A DNA stretch of 64,000 nt from CAVRUD01 sp963724285 (GCA_963724285.1 CAVRUD010000026.1:151236-215235), one strand, 5' to 3'. Positions 48,380 to 57,714 are shown, counted from the stretch's first letter. Program-made: numbers and translations. The notes: generated by a model not told the origin, from the letters alone.

Positions 48380-50997
48380 GTGGCCGACCCGGCGCCGCCC
48401 CACGTCTTCGTCAGCTACGCCAGCACTGACCACGCCCGGGTGGCCGCCCTGGTCGCGGCGTTGGAGCGCGCCGGCGTCCGCGCCTGGCTCGACCGGACCG
48501 GCATTCCGGGCGGGGCCACCTACGGGCCCGAGATCGTCGCCGCCATCCGTGAGAGCGCGCGCGCTACTGGTCTGTTGCTCGGCCGCCGCCTTCGCCTCGC
48601 GCAACGTCCGCCAGGAGGTGGCCTTGGCATGGACGCATGAGCGGCCCATCCTGCCATTGCGCCTGGATACCGTAACCACCCCAGACGACCTGGCGTACTG
48701 GCTGGAAGCCGCTCAGTGGATCGAGGTCCTGGACCGGCCTGAGCGCGACTGGCTGCCCGAGGTGCTGCACGGCTTGGAGCGGGCAGGCGTTGCGGTCGCT
48801 GCGCCTCCCCGCGATGCTCCCCCGAGCAGCACGGACACCCCGGGTCCAATCCGGCTACCCACGCCGCTCACCGCGCTCCTGGGCCGCGATGATGAAGTGC
48901 GGCAGATCGTCGCGCTCCTCGTCTCCCACCGCCTGGTGACGCTGATCGGCCCCGGCGGGGTGGGCAAGACGCGGCTGGCGATCGACGCGGCCCGCACCGC
49001 GGCGCCCGCGTTCCCCGCGGGCGTGGTCTTCGTCGACCTCGCGCCGCTGCGCGATCCCGCCCTCGTCCTGCCGGCGATCGCTCAGGCGCTCGATGTCCGG
49101 GAAGCGCCGGGCATCCCTCCGGACCGGGCACTGGCCATCGCGCTCGGGGAGCGGCGCCCGCTGCTGGTGCTCGACAACCTGGAGCAGGTGGTCGCGGCGG
49201 CGGCGGGGATCGCCGCCCTGCTCACCGCCTGCCCGCGGCTGGTCGTGCTCGGGACCAGTCGTGCGGCGCTGGCGGTTCGCGGAGAGCACGTGCTGCCGGT
49301 CGAGCCGTTGCCGCTTCCGGATGTGGGCGAGGCGCCGGCCGACCTTGCCGCCTCGCCGGCGGTGCGGCTCTTCGCCGAGCGGGCGGCCGAGGCGCGGCCC
49401 GGCTTTGCCCTCACGCCGGAGAATGCGCAGGCGGTGGCCGCAATCTGCGCCCGGTTGGACGGCCTGCCGCTCGCCATCGAGCTGGCCGCCGCCCGGGTCA
49501 AGATGCTGCCCCCGGCCGCCCTGCTGCAGCGCCTCACGCAGGCGCTGCCGGCCTTGACCGGCGGGGCGCGGGACTTGCCGGACCGCCAGCGGACGCTGCG
49601 CGACGCGATCGCCTGGAGCAACGACCTGCTCTCGGTGGACGAGCAGGTGCTCTTCCGGCGGCTCGCGGTCTTCGCCGGCGGTTGCACGCTGGAAGCCGCC
49701 GAGGCGGTGGCCAACCCGGACGGCGTCGTCGACACGGTCGACGTCCTGGCCGGGTTGGTGGATCAGAGCCTGGTGCGCCAGATGGGCACGGATGATGCTC
49801 CCCGCTACGCCATGCTGGAAACGGTGCGCGAGTTCGCCGCGGAGCGGTTGGCAGACGCAAGCGAAGGCGAGACGATTCGGCGGGCGCACGCCGCGCACTT
49901 CGCGGCGGTCGCCGCGGCGGTCGCCGCCCGGGTCTACGATGGGACCGACCCAACGGACGCCGCCGACCGGGTTGGCGCCGAGCAGGACAACCTGCGGGCG
50001 GCGCTCGCCTGGGCGGACGAGCGCGGCGAGGCGACGGTCCTCGCCCAGCTCGCCACGGACCTGTTCGGCCCCTGGCTCTTTCTCACCCGGTTCACCGAGG
50101 CGCACGACTGGCTCGCCCGCGCGCTGGCGGTGGCCGAGGCGGTGCCCCCGCCGCTCCGGGCGGCCGTCGTCCGGGCGGCGGGCCGGATCGCCCGGTTTCG
50201 CGGCGACCTCGCCCAGGCCGAGGCCCTGGGTCGCGACGGGCTGGCCCTGGCGCGGGACCTCGGCGACGACCTGGCGGTGGTCGAAGCGCTGGCCCTGCTC
50301 GGCTTCGTGGCCGAGGACCGGGGCGAGGTCGCCCGGTCGCGCGCCCTGCACGAGGAGGCCCTTGCTCTTGCCCGGCCCCTCGACCACCCCTTCTGGACCC
50401 CCTGGGCGACGCGGAACGCCGGCTGGCTGGCCGTCTTGGACGGCGACCCGGACTCGGGGGAGCGCCTGCTGCAGGACGCGCTGGCCCGCTACCGTCGCCT
50501 GGGCAACCCTCGGGGCACGGCGCTGGTCCTCAGCAACCTGGCCAGGATCGCGCTGCGGCGGGGCGAGCACGCCGAGGCGGCGGCCCTCTGGCAGGAGCGG
50601 CTGCACCTGACCGGGTACGACTGGGAGCAACGCTTCGCGCTCGAAGGGCTGGGGGCCATCGCCGCCGCCTGCGGGGAGGCGACGCGGGCGACCCGGCTGT
50701 TCGGCGCGGCCGAGGCGCTACGCGAGCGCCTGGGGGTCGTCCTGGTGCCGGGGTTGCTGCCGGCGTACGAGGCGAACGTGGCGGTCGCTGCGCGCGGCGC
50801 TGGGGGAGGTCGCCTTCGCGGCGGCGTGGCAGGCGGGGCGGCGGATGACGCCCGAGGAAGCCCGGGCGGAGGCGGAGCGGGTGGGTACGGGGGAGGATGC
50901 GCCCGGCAGCAGCGCCGCCGCCGCGGCGTTGAGCGCCGGGCCGGCGCCGAACGAGCCGGTGGTTCTCGAGCGGGGTGACGCGCGCATCGAACCCTGA
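48380..50997 (+). CDS. TIR - NB-ARC - TPR protein (NLR-like STAND ATPase), frameshifted
   Basis: Starts GTG 48380 with a TIR_2 domain: PHVFVSYASTDHARVAALVA, GVRAWLDRTGIPGGATYGPE, and after a shift near 48560 (in a GCGCGCGC run) ARALLVCCSAAAFASRNVRQ, EVALAWTHERPILPLRLD. Then an NB-ARC ATPase: LIGPGGVGKTRLAIDA (Walker A), RPLLVLDNLEQV (Walker B), LPLAIELAAARVKMLPP (GLPL). Then winged-helix and TPR repeats from about residue 560. A second shift near 50785 leads to ALGEVAFAAAWQAGRRMTPE. No LuxR end. Such TIR/STAND proteins serve as sensors in antiviral defence or signalling; its role is unproven. Confidence 0.8.
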
Positions 50998-51485
50998 GGT
51001 CGGCCGTGAATACGGACCCAGCGCTCGGTGGCTACCCACTGCTCGCCTCGCGCGGCCCCGACGGGGTCGTCGCAGACGAGGCAGCCGGCGGCACGCTTTC
51101 GGCGAAGACCTTGCCTGAGCCCTGACTGCGGAACGGGCTTTCAGCCGAGGGACGCACCAGGCCGCGTCGCAACGCAAGTGCCATGATCCCGATGAACCGG
51201 CACAGGGTGACAGTCCCGAAGGCCCTGGCCGGTGGACCGCTTCAAAGGATGTTCCCTGTCAGGTACTGGGTATCGGTACAGCGCCGCATTGGGGCCTAAC
51301 TCCGTTCTCCTTATGTCAACGGCTCATGTCCGGTCCTTGCATTCCTCTCCGTGGAGACATCGGGAGGATATGATGGCGGAAGGCACTCCTATGGCCCGAG
51401 CGCGGTCTCATAGTCACTCACCGCCTTCTACCCCCGAATTCACGCGGAGATTGACGCTCTTCCTGGCACCTCCTATAGTCCGCAG
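50998..51485. other. Intergenic, 488 bp, nothing recognised
   Basis: Open frames here are short, with unlike composition and no ribosome sites. A promoter for smpB may lie near 51440-51480. Confidence 0.3.
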
Positions 51486-51989
51486 ATGGCTACGAAGACC
51501 GCTCCTAAGGGACAAGAGAAGACACAAAGCAATCGCGGCGCCGATCGGGTCGTGACCAACAATCGCCGTGCCTATCACGACTACTTTATCGAAGAGGAAT
51601 TGGAGACCGGCATCGCCCTGACCGGGTCGGAGATCAAATCGATCCGAGCCGGCAAGGCCGGCATCTCAGAGGCATACGCCCGGATCGACAATGGCGAGCT
51701 GTGGCTGATCGGCGCCCATATCGCTCCCTATACCCACGGCGCGTACGCCAACCACGAGCCAGACCGGCCGCGCAAGTTGCTGGCACACAAGCGCCAGATC
51801 AACCACCTGCAGGAACAGCTCGACCGCAAGGGGCTGACGCTGGTGCCGCTGCGCTTGAAGCTCCACAACGGCCGGGCGAAGGTGGACATCGGCGTGGCGA
51901 AGGGCAAGAAGCTCTATGACAAGCGCGCCGCCGAATCCGAACGCCAGGCGAAACGCGATATCGAGCGGTCCCTGAAGGACCGCGACTAG
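51486..51989 (+). CDS. smpB: SsrA-binding protein SmpB
   Basis: 167 aa. Partner of tmRNA in trans-translation. NRRAYHDYFIEEELETGIAL, TGSEIKSIRAGKAGISEAYA, APYTHGAYANHEPDRPRKLL and the C-terminal basic tail KGKKLYDKRAAESERQAKRD are characteristic. It lies 371 bp before ssrA with one small gene between, so both parts of the rescue system are together. Confidence 0.97.
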   Translation: MATKTAPKGQEKTQSNRGADRVVTNNRRAYHDYFIEEELETGIALTGSEIKSIRAGKAGISEAYARIDNGELWLIGAHIAPYTHGAYANHEPDRPRKLLAHKRQINHLQEQLDRKGLTLVPLRLKLHNGRAKVDIGVAKGKKLYDKRAAESERQAKRDIERSLKDRD

Positions 51990-52018
51990 ATTTTCCAGCG
52001 AGAGGACCCATCTCCACC

Positions 52019-52315
52019 ATGGTGCTGCATGTTGTCCTGTTCAAGCCAAAGGCCGACGCGGACGAGGCCGCGATCGGCGAGCTGGCCAATGTGCTCGCCG
52101 CCCTGCCGACGAAGATTCCCGGCATCCTCGACTACGCCTGGGGCGCGAACGTGAATCCGGAGGGCTTGGACCAGGGTTACACCCACGGCTTCGTCATGAC
52201 CTTTGAGAGCATGGACGCCCGGGATGCCTACTTCCCGCACCCCGAGCACACGGCGGTTCACCCCCTGATCGACGCGGTCTCGGAGTCGGTGCTGGTCTTC
52301 GATATCGAGCGATAA
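52019..52315 (+). CDS. Dabb family (stress-responsive A/B barrel) protein
   Basis: 98 aa. MVLHVVLFKPKADADEAAIG, TKIPGILDYAWGANVNPEGL and MTFESMDARDAYFPHPEHTA are typical of Dabb ferredoxin-like barrels (PF07876). ATG 52019 follows AGAGGACC. Function in general unknown. Located between smpB and ssrA, with probable read-through from smpB. Confidence 0.85.
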   Translation: MVLHVVLFKPKADADEAAIGELANVLAALPTKIPGILDYAWGANVNPEGLDQGYTHGFVMTFESMDARDAYFPHPEHTAVHPLIDAVSESVLVFDIER

Positions 52316-52341
52316 CGTGTCTAGTAAAAGCTGGGGGCTCG

Positions 52342-52350
52342 TGCTATAAT
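52342..52350 (+). promoter_or_regulatory. ssrA promoter -10, TGCTATAAT
   Basis: Extended -10 TGC plus consensus TATAAT (52345-52350), 9 bp before the mature tmRNA 5' end. No good -35. Confidence 0.7.
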
Positions 52351-52359
52351 TACGGCACT

Positions 52360-52721
52360 GGGGATGTTTGGCTTCGACAGGGTCGGCGGTCCCAGCGTTG
52401 CATGCCGAGGTGCCCGAGGCCTCGTTAAAACGGGCAAACCAAGTAACTGGCACTGAGCCTGTTGCTCTCGCTGCCTAAAGTCATAGACTTCTAGGAGCGC
52501 GTCCGCCCGGTTCTCCCCCTTTCGGGACCGGATGCGGGCGTCACCAAGAGAGGGTGCGGTGTTCTAGTTCGCCGGAGCGCGAGCACCAAAGGCAGTCTGG
52601 CTAACCGTGGCGGAACCCGGCCGGTGGGGGTCCGTGGCGGCACACAAAGCATCGGCTAAGCATGTAGTACACGCTCGGCTAAGGATTCTGGACGGGGGTT
52701 CGATTCCCCCCATCTCCACCA
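52360..52721 (+). ncRNA. ssrA: Transfer-messenger RNA (tmRNA)
   Basis: 362 nt. The 5' GGGGATGTTTGGCTTCGACA and the 3' T-arm GGGGGTTCGATTCCCCCC, then CATCTCCACCA, form the tRNA(Ala)-like part. GGGGATG pairs with CATCTCC (one G-U), and CCA is encoded at 52719-52721. The tag frame runs from a GCA resume codon at 52434 to TAA at 52476-52478 and gives ANQVTGTEPVALAA, ending in the classic ALAA degron. Releases stalled ribosomes together with SmpB. Confidence 0.97.
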
Positions 52722-52728
52722 CTCGTCA

Positions 52729-52754
52729 GAAACCCGCGCATTGGCGCGGGTTTC
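52729..52754 (+). terminator. ssrA terminator
   Basis: 11-bp stem GAAACCCGCGC/GCGCGGGTTTC with loop ATTG, then GTCGTCTT. Confidence 0.8.
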
Positions 52755-52799
52755 GTCGTCTTCCGCCCTGAGTTCCGCCGTGTTCGTACCGGTCCCAGG

Positions 52800-52992
52800 T
52801 TCTGATTCTCATGTGGCGAACGTTTATGTCGCCTTCCCTGTCCGTATTGCCATCCCCGAAGAGGTGTCGGCCCAGGTCGTCCGCGACCACGCGCCGGAGT
52901 TCCGGCGCAGACGTGCGGGTAGATGTTGAGAGTCTTGTCGATCTTCTTGTGCCCTAGAGCGCTCATCGGATCGGTTGACCGCGTGTCCCCGG
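52800..52992 (-). pseudogene. C-terminal remnant of a tyrosine recombinase (integrase)
   Basis: On the minus strand MSALGHKKIDKTLNIYPHV matches the end of phage-type integrases (LGH...T..Y.H: catalytic His and Tyr). After a shift it continues APELRRVVADDLGRHLFGD. The N-terminal three quarters are missing. Position right behind the ssrA 3' end, a common integration site, suggests a lost genomic island. Confidence 0.65.
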
Positions 52993-53103
52993 CCGCCCGG
53001 GGCGCACGGCCCAAGGTTGGCCCAAGGTTGGCCCGGGCTCAACGGCACAGCCTCTCCGAGGCCAGGGGCGATAGCGGCCAAGGTGTTCGGTGAACGCATT
53101 AGG
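52991..53103. repeat. Dispersed repeat, family A copy 3
   Basis: Closely similar to 1102-1209 (GGTTGGCCCGGGCTCAAC, CAGCCTCTCCGAGG, then GCGGCCAAGG and a final TTAGG). It abuts the integrase remnant. Confidence 0.7.
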
Positions 53104-53653
53104 CGGTCGCTCACGATCCTGGGTGGATCCCGCGTCCTGCTCGGTACGGCCGACAAGGCGCTCCTTGTAGCGATCATCCCGACGGTCGCGTTGATCTTCT
53201 TCGCCTACTTCTCACGCCGCTCCGTCACCTCGGTCGGCCGGGCAATGTGGTGATCGACGAGTCCAATGCGGCCGCACCGGGAGAGCTATTGCTGAAGGTG
53301 TTGCTCCCCGTGTTCGTCTCCGTCGTTGGCGACGTAGCCGCCCCGGTTACCCTAACGCGTCCCTCCAAGAGGCACGGTGCCACACCTCCCTAACTGCATC
53401 AGCGTCATTCCACTCTCCAGAAGCATCCCTCCGCAACACGACGGACTTCTCCCCGGAAGATGGCGAACGGCGTGCCAGTACCACCCACCAGCAATGATCC
53501 CACCTTTCGGACGCCCGACCGCTCTGTAAGCCTCTCCACCCGCTGAAACCGGCGCCGGTACGGTCGGCTGTAGCGATCGGCGCCTTGCTTACCGCCAGGA
53601 GGGAATGCATCCTCCGCCAAACTGCCGGCTGAGGCCACTCGGTTCCCGATACG
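53104..53653. other. Decayed or non-coding stretch, 550 bp
   Basis: One short open frame ending at 53253 has a hydrophobic stretch (ALLVAIIPTVALIFFAY) but no clear start. Nothing else supports a gene. Probably leftover island DNA. Confidence 0.3.
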
Positions 53654-54460
53654 CTATCCAAAAACCCGCTTGGCCAGCGCGTACTCCGCGTCAAGCTGGC
53701 CCCATTCATCGTCGTCGGACCCATCGTAGATACAGGTGAGAATGCCCTGGTAGCCGGCATCGTTCAACACCGTCAACGACCGTCGGAAATCCTCGGTGTC
53801 GAGTGCGCCCTCGGTGAAGTGGCACTTTGCGTGGCAGGACTCCGCCAGGGGGGCGATGCGGGCCAGTTCGTCGTATTTGCCTGGGCCGGTCCAGTTACCC
53901 AGGTCGATCAACAGACCGACCCCATCGCCGGATTCGTTGAGTAGCGCCAGGACGGAGTCCGCATCCGGGAGCATCCCCATCCAGTTTTCAATCACAACTC
54001 GCACACCGGGATGAGATTCTGCGAGACGCACGATCCGCTGGGCACTTTCGCGCAGGCGTTCGGGGGTCGGCGCCGAACGCCCGGCGGAAACCCGGGCGCG
54101 GGTGGCGCCAAGCGCAACCGCCACATCCAGCCACTCGCCAATCCAGGCTTCCACGTGATCGGCATGGGCGGGATCGGACATATCGCCGTCGTCGATCAGG
54201 AGGGCTTCCAGCTGGATGCCGGAGATTTCCAGGGCTTCCCGGAGTTGGGCCAGGTACTCGGGAGTGCGCGACGGCAGGTGGAAGTGGCAGACCTGCAAAG
54301 CGTCGTAGCCGCGCCGCTTCAATTCGGCGGGGAGGTCGAGCAGCGCAAGCCCATGTGCCCCTGGCGGGGTAGCCATGAACGGCCCTCCCAGCGCGGCAGA
54401 GTCTGGGGCCGCGTACCGGCCGAGCGTTCGGTGCAGGGACCAAGTTGAAACTCCGCGCAT
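53654..54460 (-). CDS. Sugar phosphate isomerase/epimerase (xylose isomerase-like TIM barrel)
   Basis: 268 aa. The AP_endonuc_2 fold: GVSTWSLHRTLGRYA at the start, LKRRGYDALQVCHFHLPSRT, VVIENWMGMLPDADSVLALL with a metal Glu, GLLIDLGNWTGPGKYDELAR and CHAKCHFTEGALDTEDFRRS. Family members bind divalent metal and act on sugars or inositols; substrate unknown. Complete. Confidence 0.88.
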   Translation of the reverse strand: MRGVSTWSLHRTLGRYAAPDSAALGGPFMATPPGAHGLALLDLPAELKRRGYDALQVCHFHLPSRTPEYLAQLREALEISGIQLEALLIDDGDMSDPAHADHVEAWIGEWLDVAVALGATRARVSAGRSAPTPERLRESAQRIVRLAESHPGVRVVIENWMGMLPDADSVLALLNESGDGVGLLIDLGNWTGPGKYDELARIAPLAESCHAKCHFTEGALDTEDFRRSLTVLNDAGYQGILTCIYDGSDDDEWGQLDAEYALAKRVFG

Positions 54461-54767
54461 CGTGGATCGATCTCCTTATCGAGGTGGAGTGGCCATATCG
54501 TCTTGGGCAGCGGTCGCGTCGTCCGCGAGATCATGCCTCCGCCGCTGCCCGCGCATCCTAACCGACCGGGGACTCAGGACTCGCGGCGCGCGGACTGAAC
54601 GTTACCGCCCACCCGCCGACCACGCGTATTTAGACCTCCCATCAAACCTCCTCGGCGGCGGACGCCAGGTTGGAACCTGGCGCTCAACCGACGACGTCCC
54701 GCCGGGACTGGGCCGAACGGCGCGGCGCCCGGCGGTCTTGATAGGCGCTCTAAACCGATTCTTCGCT
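54461..54767. repeat. Intergenic 307 bp with a family B repeat
   Basis: 54665-54680 is CCAGGTTGGAACCTGG, followed by CGCTCAACCGACGACGTCCC and GCCGGGACTGGG, the same order as at 30241. No gene seen. Confidence 0.55.
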
Positions 54768-55151
54768 CTATCGCCGGTATGGCCGGGGATATTTGGAAGG
54801 AGACGAGCGGTTGGTGATCTTTGGCCGAAAGAACCAACGGGCGACCGGGCGGCCGTCGCGTAGGTGCTCGCGCACGATCTCTTCGATCGCTTCCGGGGTG
54901 AGCTCGTTGTAGAAGACGGGACCGGGGTAGACGTTCATCGACGGGCCGTAGTCGCAGCGATCGCGGCAGGTGCTGGCGATGATCTCGACCCGGTCGCCGA
55001 TCCCTTCGGCGGCGACCGCCGCCTCGAGCACCGGGAGCAGCGCACGGCTGCCGCGGGGCGTGCAATTCGGGCCGAAGCAGAGGTGGACCCTGTACGAGGG
55101 GGCCGCCTCCGCGTCGTCATCGGAATGGTCGCTACGATCCCGCCACACCAC
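54768..55151 (-). CDS. Thioredoxin-like [2Fe-2S] ferredoxin domain protein
   Basis: 127 aa from GTG 55151 (GTG 55148 is an alternative). Cys25 and Cys30 in VHLCFGPNCTPRGS and Cys62 and Cys66 in IASTCRDRCDYGPSMNVYPG fit the four-Cys pattern of thioredoxin-like 2Fe-2S ferredoxins (also NuoE-type). The end VFYNELTPEAIEEIVREHLR is typical. A basic tail (RPKITNRSSPSKYPRPYRR) is extra. It starts inside the EVE-domain gene, a 20-bp overlap. Confidence 0.85.
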   Translation of the reverse strand: MVWRDRSDHSDDDAEAAPSYRVHLCFGPNCTPRGSRALLPVLEAAVAAEGIGDRVEIIASTCRDRCDYGPSMNVYPGPVFYNELTPEAIEEIVREHLRDGRPVARWFFRPKITNRSSPSKYPRPYRR

Positions 55152-55662
55152 TCAATGCCTCGAAACCCACCGGTGTCGCGGCAACCGGTGCCCGCGCCTC
55201 GATCGCCTCCCGGATCAGATTGAAATCACCCTCGCTAATGACGTGGACGTTCCCCTGGAACGCCAGCGTCCAGTTCGCGGCGGGCCACTTCGCGACGTAG
55301 GCCATCTGGCGGGCGACACCCTCGGCCGGCAACAATTCGCCCTCCTGCAGAACGACCTCCGGCCGGATCTCGACCCGGTATGGGTAGTCCTCGGCAGCCT
55401 TCTTGGGGTCGCCGCTGGACCACACGCGCTCATGGCTCTCGAAGTAACGCGACGTGATGGTGGCGTATCCCGCGAACGCCTTCTGCCCCGTGATGTACCA
55501 GACGAGCTTGTCGCCCGGCGCCATCCGCTCCGCCTTTTTCCGGTGGCGGGATTTCATGCCCTGGACCGTGAAGCCGAGTTCGGCGGTCCGGGCGAAGTTG
55601 TCCGGGGAGCCGACGATGATCCAGTAGGTTGGTGCACTTTCGTTTGTGGTCGTGTCCGACAT
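55132..55662 (-). CDS. EVE domain (PUA-like) protein
   Basis: 176 aa from ATG 55662 (GGAGGA just upstream; an ATG at 55665 is also possible). PTYWIIVGSPDNFARTAELG, VQGMKSRHRKKAERMAPGDK, LVWYITGQKAFAGYATITSR and a late WTLAFQGNVHVISEGDFNLI define the EVE fold, which reads modified bases or RNA. EVE proteins are frequent near restriction and defence genes. Coupled with the 2Fe-2S gene. The longer reading frames upstream belong to the opposite transposase. Confidence 0.85.
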   Translation of the reverse strand: MSDTTTNESAPTYWIIVGSPDNFARTAELGFTVQGMKSRHRKKAERMAPGDKLVWYITGQKAFAGYATITSRYFESHERVWSSGDPKKAAEDYPYRVEIRPEVVLQEGELLPAEGVARQMAYVAKWPAANWTLAFQGNVHVISEGDFNLIREAIEARAPVAATPVGFEALSGVAGS

Positions 55663-55825
55663 CATTCCTCCGATTGCCACGGGGCTCGGCGAGATTGAGT
55701 ATCGCATGGCTAAGCAAGGTAGCCAGAGCCATGACTGTGTGCGCGATCGGCAGTTCGGCCGAGCCAGAGAGCCCGTCACTAGAGGCGACGCAATGTAGGT
55801 GTCGCCCGGGGCTAAAGACCCCGGG

Positions 55826-57440
55826 CCTGGACTTTGGCCCTTTCGGGCGGGGGGATTGCGGACGTGGGCGACCGCCGGTACGCTCGATGGCCTCTGACCG
55901 CACAGCAAGCCGTCGGAGGCCGCCCGCATGGAGTCGACCAAACGTCTCGATGCCCTCGGATCGTCCCCGTTCCCGCTCACGGCCGTGTTCTTCGGCCTGC
56001 TCGCCGCCCACCGGGCCGCCTGCCGCCAGGAGCGCACCTTCCACCGGCTCAGCGGGTTCGCGGTCGGCTGGCTGCTGGCGCTGGGGCGGCACACCGTCCC
56101 CCGGGTGCTGGCGGCGCTGGGCTTGGTGGAGGTCGACTGGAGCGCGTTCTACCGCCTCTTCGCTCGCGACCGGCTGGCCTACGACGCGCTCTGCCGGACG
56201 CTGCTGCGCCAGACGCTGGCGCTGGCCCCGGCCGATGGGCCCTACCTGGTGGCGGTGGACGGCACCGCCATCCCGCGCCGCAGCCGGACGATGCCCGGGA
56301 CGGGCTGGCTGCGGGCGGCCGGCACCGCCCCGTTCAACCGGGGCCTGGCGCGGTGCCAGCGCTTCGTCGACCTGTGCTGGCTGCCGCGGCCGTCGCCCGA
56401 CGGCTCCAGCCGGGCGCTGCCCCTGCGCTGGCTGCCGGCCTTCACCCCGAAGGCGGTCCCCGCGGCGGGGTCGCCGCCGTGCCCCGAGTGGGCGGCCGGG
56501 CTGGCGGCGCTCGGCTGGGTGCGGCGCGAGCTGGACGCCCTGGGCCGCGCCGCCCAGCGCCTGGTGGCGGTCGCCGACGGCACCGACGCCACGGTGGAAT
56601 TGTGGAAACGGCTGCCCGCCGGGGTGGTGCTGCTGGCCCGCTGCGCCAAGAACCGGGCCCTCTTCGCCCTGCCCACCCCGCCCGGACCCGGCCAGAAGGG
56701 CCGGACCCGGCGCTACGGGGCGCAAGCGCGCCACCCCGGGGGGTGGCTGGCCGAGCGCGGCGGCTGGCGCCGGGCCGTCTTGGCGGTCCGGGGCCGAACG
56801 CTGCGCCCGCGCTACCGGGTCGAGGGGCCGTATCGCCTGAAGCGCGCCGCCGCGCACCCCGTCTTCCTCCTGGTGGTCAAGGGCGTCGACCGCCCGGGCC
56901 GTCGCGGGCGGCGGGTGCGGCGCGAGCCGACCGACTGGCTGGTCAGCGCCGAGGCCACCCCCGACGGCGGCTGGGCCTTGCCCGTTCCCGCCGCGACCCT
57001 GCTGGCCTGGGCCTGGCGGCGCTGGGAGGGGGAGGTGGCCCACCGCGAGCAGAAGACCGCCTTCGGCCTGGGCGACCCCCGGTGCTGGGGTCGCCGCTCC
57101 ACCGTGACCTCGGGGCCATTCGCCGGCTGGCTCTACGGGCTGCTGGTGCTGACGGGCCTCACCGTCTGGGGGCTGGGCCGCCCCCCGCCGCCGTGCCCAC
57201 GACCCGGTGGTGGCGGGGCAGCGGCCGGTGGAGCCCGGACCGGCTCTGGGCGGCGCGGCGGGCCGAGCTGTGGGATCTCGGGGATTTTCGGCCCGTGTGG
57301 GGCGGGACGGCGCGCAACTGGCCCGAAATGGCCGACCGGGCGGCCGCCCAGTCCAACGCGGTCCGCGCCGCCAGCCACACCTGACCCCGTCCGCGCCGGC
57401 AGCACGACCCCCTCCTGCCCGCAAAGAGCCAAACTCCAGG
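55826..57440 (+). mobile_element. Insertion sequence with matching terminal inverted repeats
   Basis: 1615 bp. Left end CCTGGACTTTGGCCCTTTCG and, inverted, right end CCTGGAGTTTGGCTCTTTGC match over about 30 bp with few differences. CCCGGG stands on both sides (55820-55825 and 57441-57446), either a 6-bp target duplication or part of the palindromes in which it sits. It carries one transposase gene. Confidence 0.8.
55928..57384 (+). CDS. DDE transposase (IS4-like R(3)E(6)K signature), 3' frameshift
   Basis: About 485 aa. First Asp in YLVAVDGTAIPRRSRTMPG, second in RLVAVADGTDATVELWKRL, Glu in WRRWEGEVAHREQKTAFGLG, which fits R-x3-E-x6-K of IS4-type enzymes. Near 57190, in a CCCCCC run, the frame must change; the proper end RWWRGSGRWSPDRLWAARRA... 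SNAVRAASHT then stops at 57384. The element may therefore be intact if this is a sequencing slip. ATG 55928; no strong ribosome site. Confidence 0.85.
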
Positions 57441-57590
57441 CCCGGGACTCGAAGTCCCGGGCTAACCGACGGAAGTCCCTCCGGGACTACGAACGCGGGT
57501 TTGCCATCGGATTGCACGTCGTCAGTCGGCTTGAGCCGACTTCCGATAGGTAGCCCGGGACTTTGAGTCCCGGGCGGGGCCGACGCGGGA
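57441..57590. repeat. Palindromic repeat array right of the insertion sequence
   Basis: CCCGGGACTCGAAGTCCCGGG (57441-57461), GGAAGTCCCTCCGGGACTAC, TCGGCTTGAGCCGA (about 57528-57541) and CCCGGGACTTTGAGTCCCGGG (about 57555-57575). The first two copy the order seen at 27707. Confidence 0.65.
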
Positions 57591-57632
57591 TTTCGATATG
57601 GGAACTTAGTATTGCGAGACTCGGTGTGAGGA

Positions 57633-57695
57633 CTCGATCGGTGTCATTCGGCCAGCGAAGAATTCGCCGCGTTCAACATCGAGATTGTTGACTAG
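57633..57695 (+). pseudogene. Possible 3' remnant of a HigB-type toxin
   Basis: The frame ending at TAG 57693-57695 reads EEFAAFNIEIVD, resembling the 'DA(F/Y)DVEIVDYH' end of HigB/RelE toxins. It directly precedes higA in the usual higB-higA order. No upstream part. Confidence 0.35.
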
Positions 57696-57714
57696 CGCTG
57701 AGGAGTGGATAGCC

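Noticed and set aside
48855..50630. Minus-strand frame of about 590 codons opposite the TIR/NB-ARC gene
   Set aside because: Arg/Gly/Gln-rich shadow with no motif; the plus strand carries Walker A/B and GLPL motifs.
51232..51555. 107-codon frame before smpB
   Set aside because: Overlaps the smpB start, no ribosome site, no motif and unlike composition.
53347..53760. 137-codon minus-strand frame near the isomerase gene
   Set aside because: Overlaps the real isomerase gene in another frame and shows no family features; perhaps decayed DNA.
55430..57517. Very long minus-strand frame (about 695 codons) opposite the transposase
   Set aside because: Its sequence is Gly/Pro/Arg/Gln-rich with no domain, while the plus strand encodes clear DDE transposase motifs. 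High-GC shadow; only its last part overlaps the real EVE gene region in another frame.
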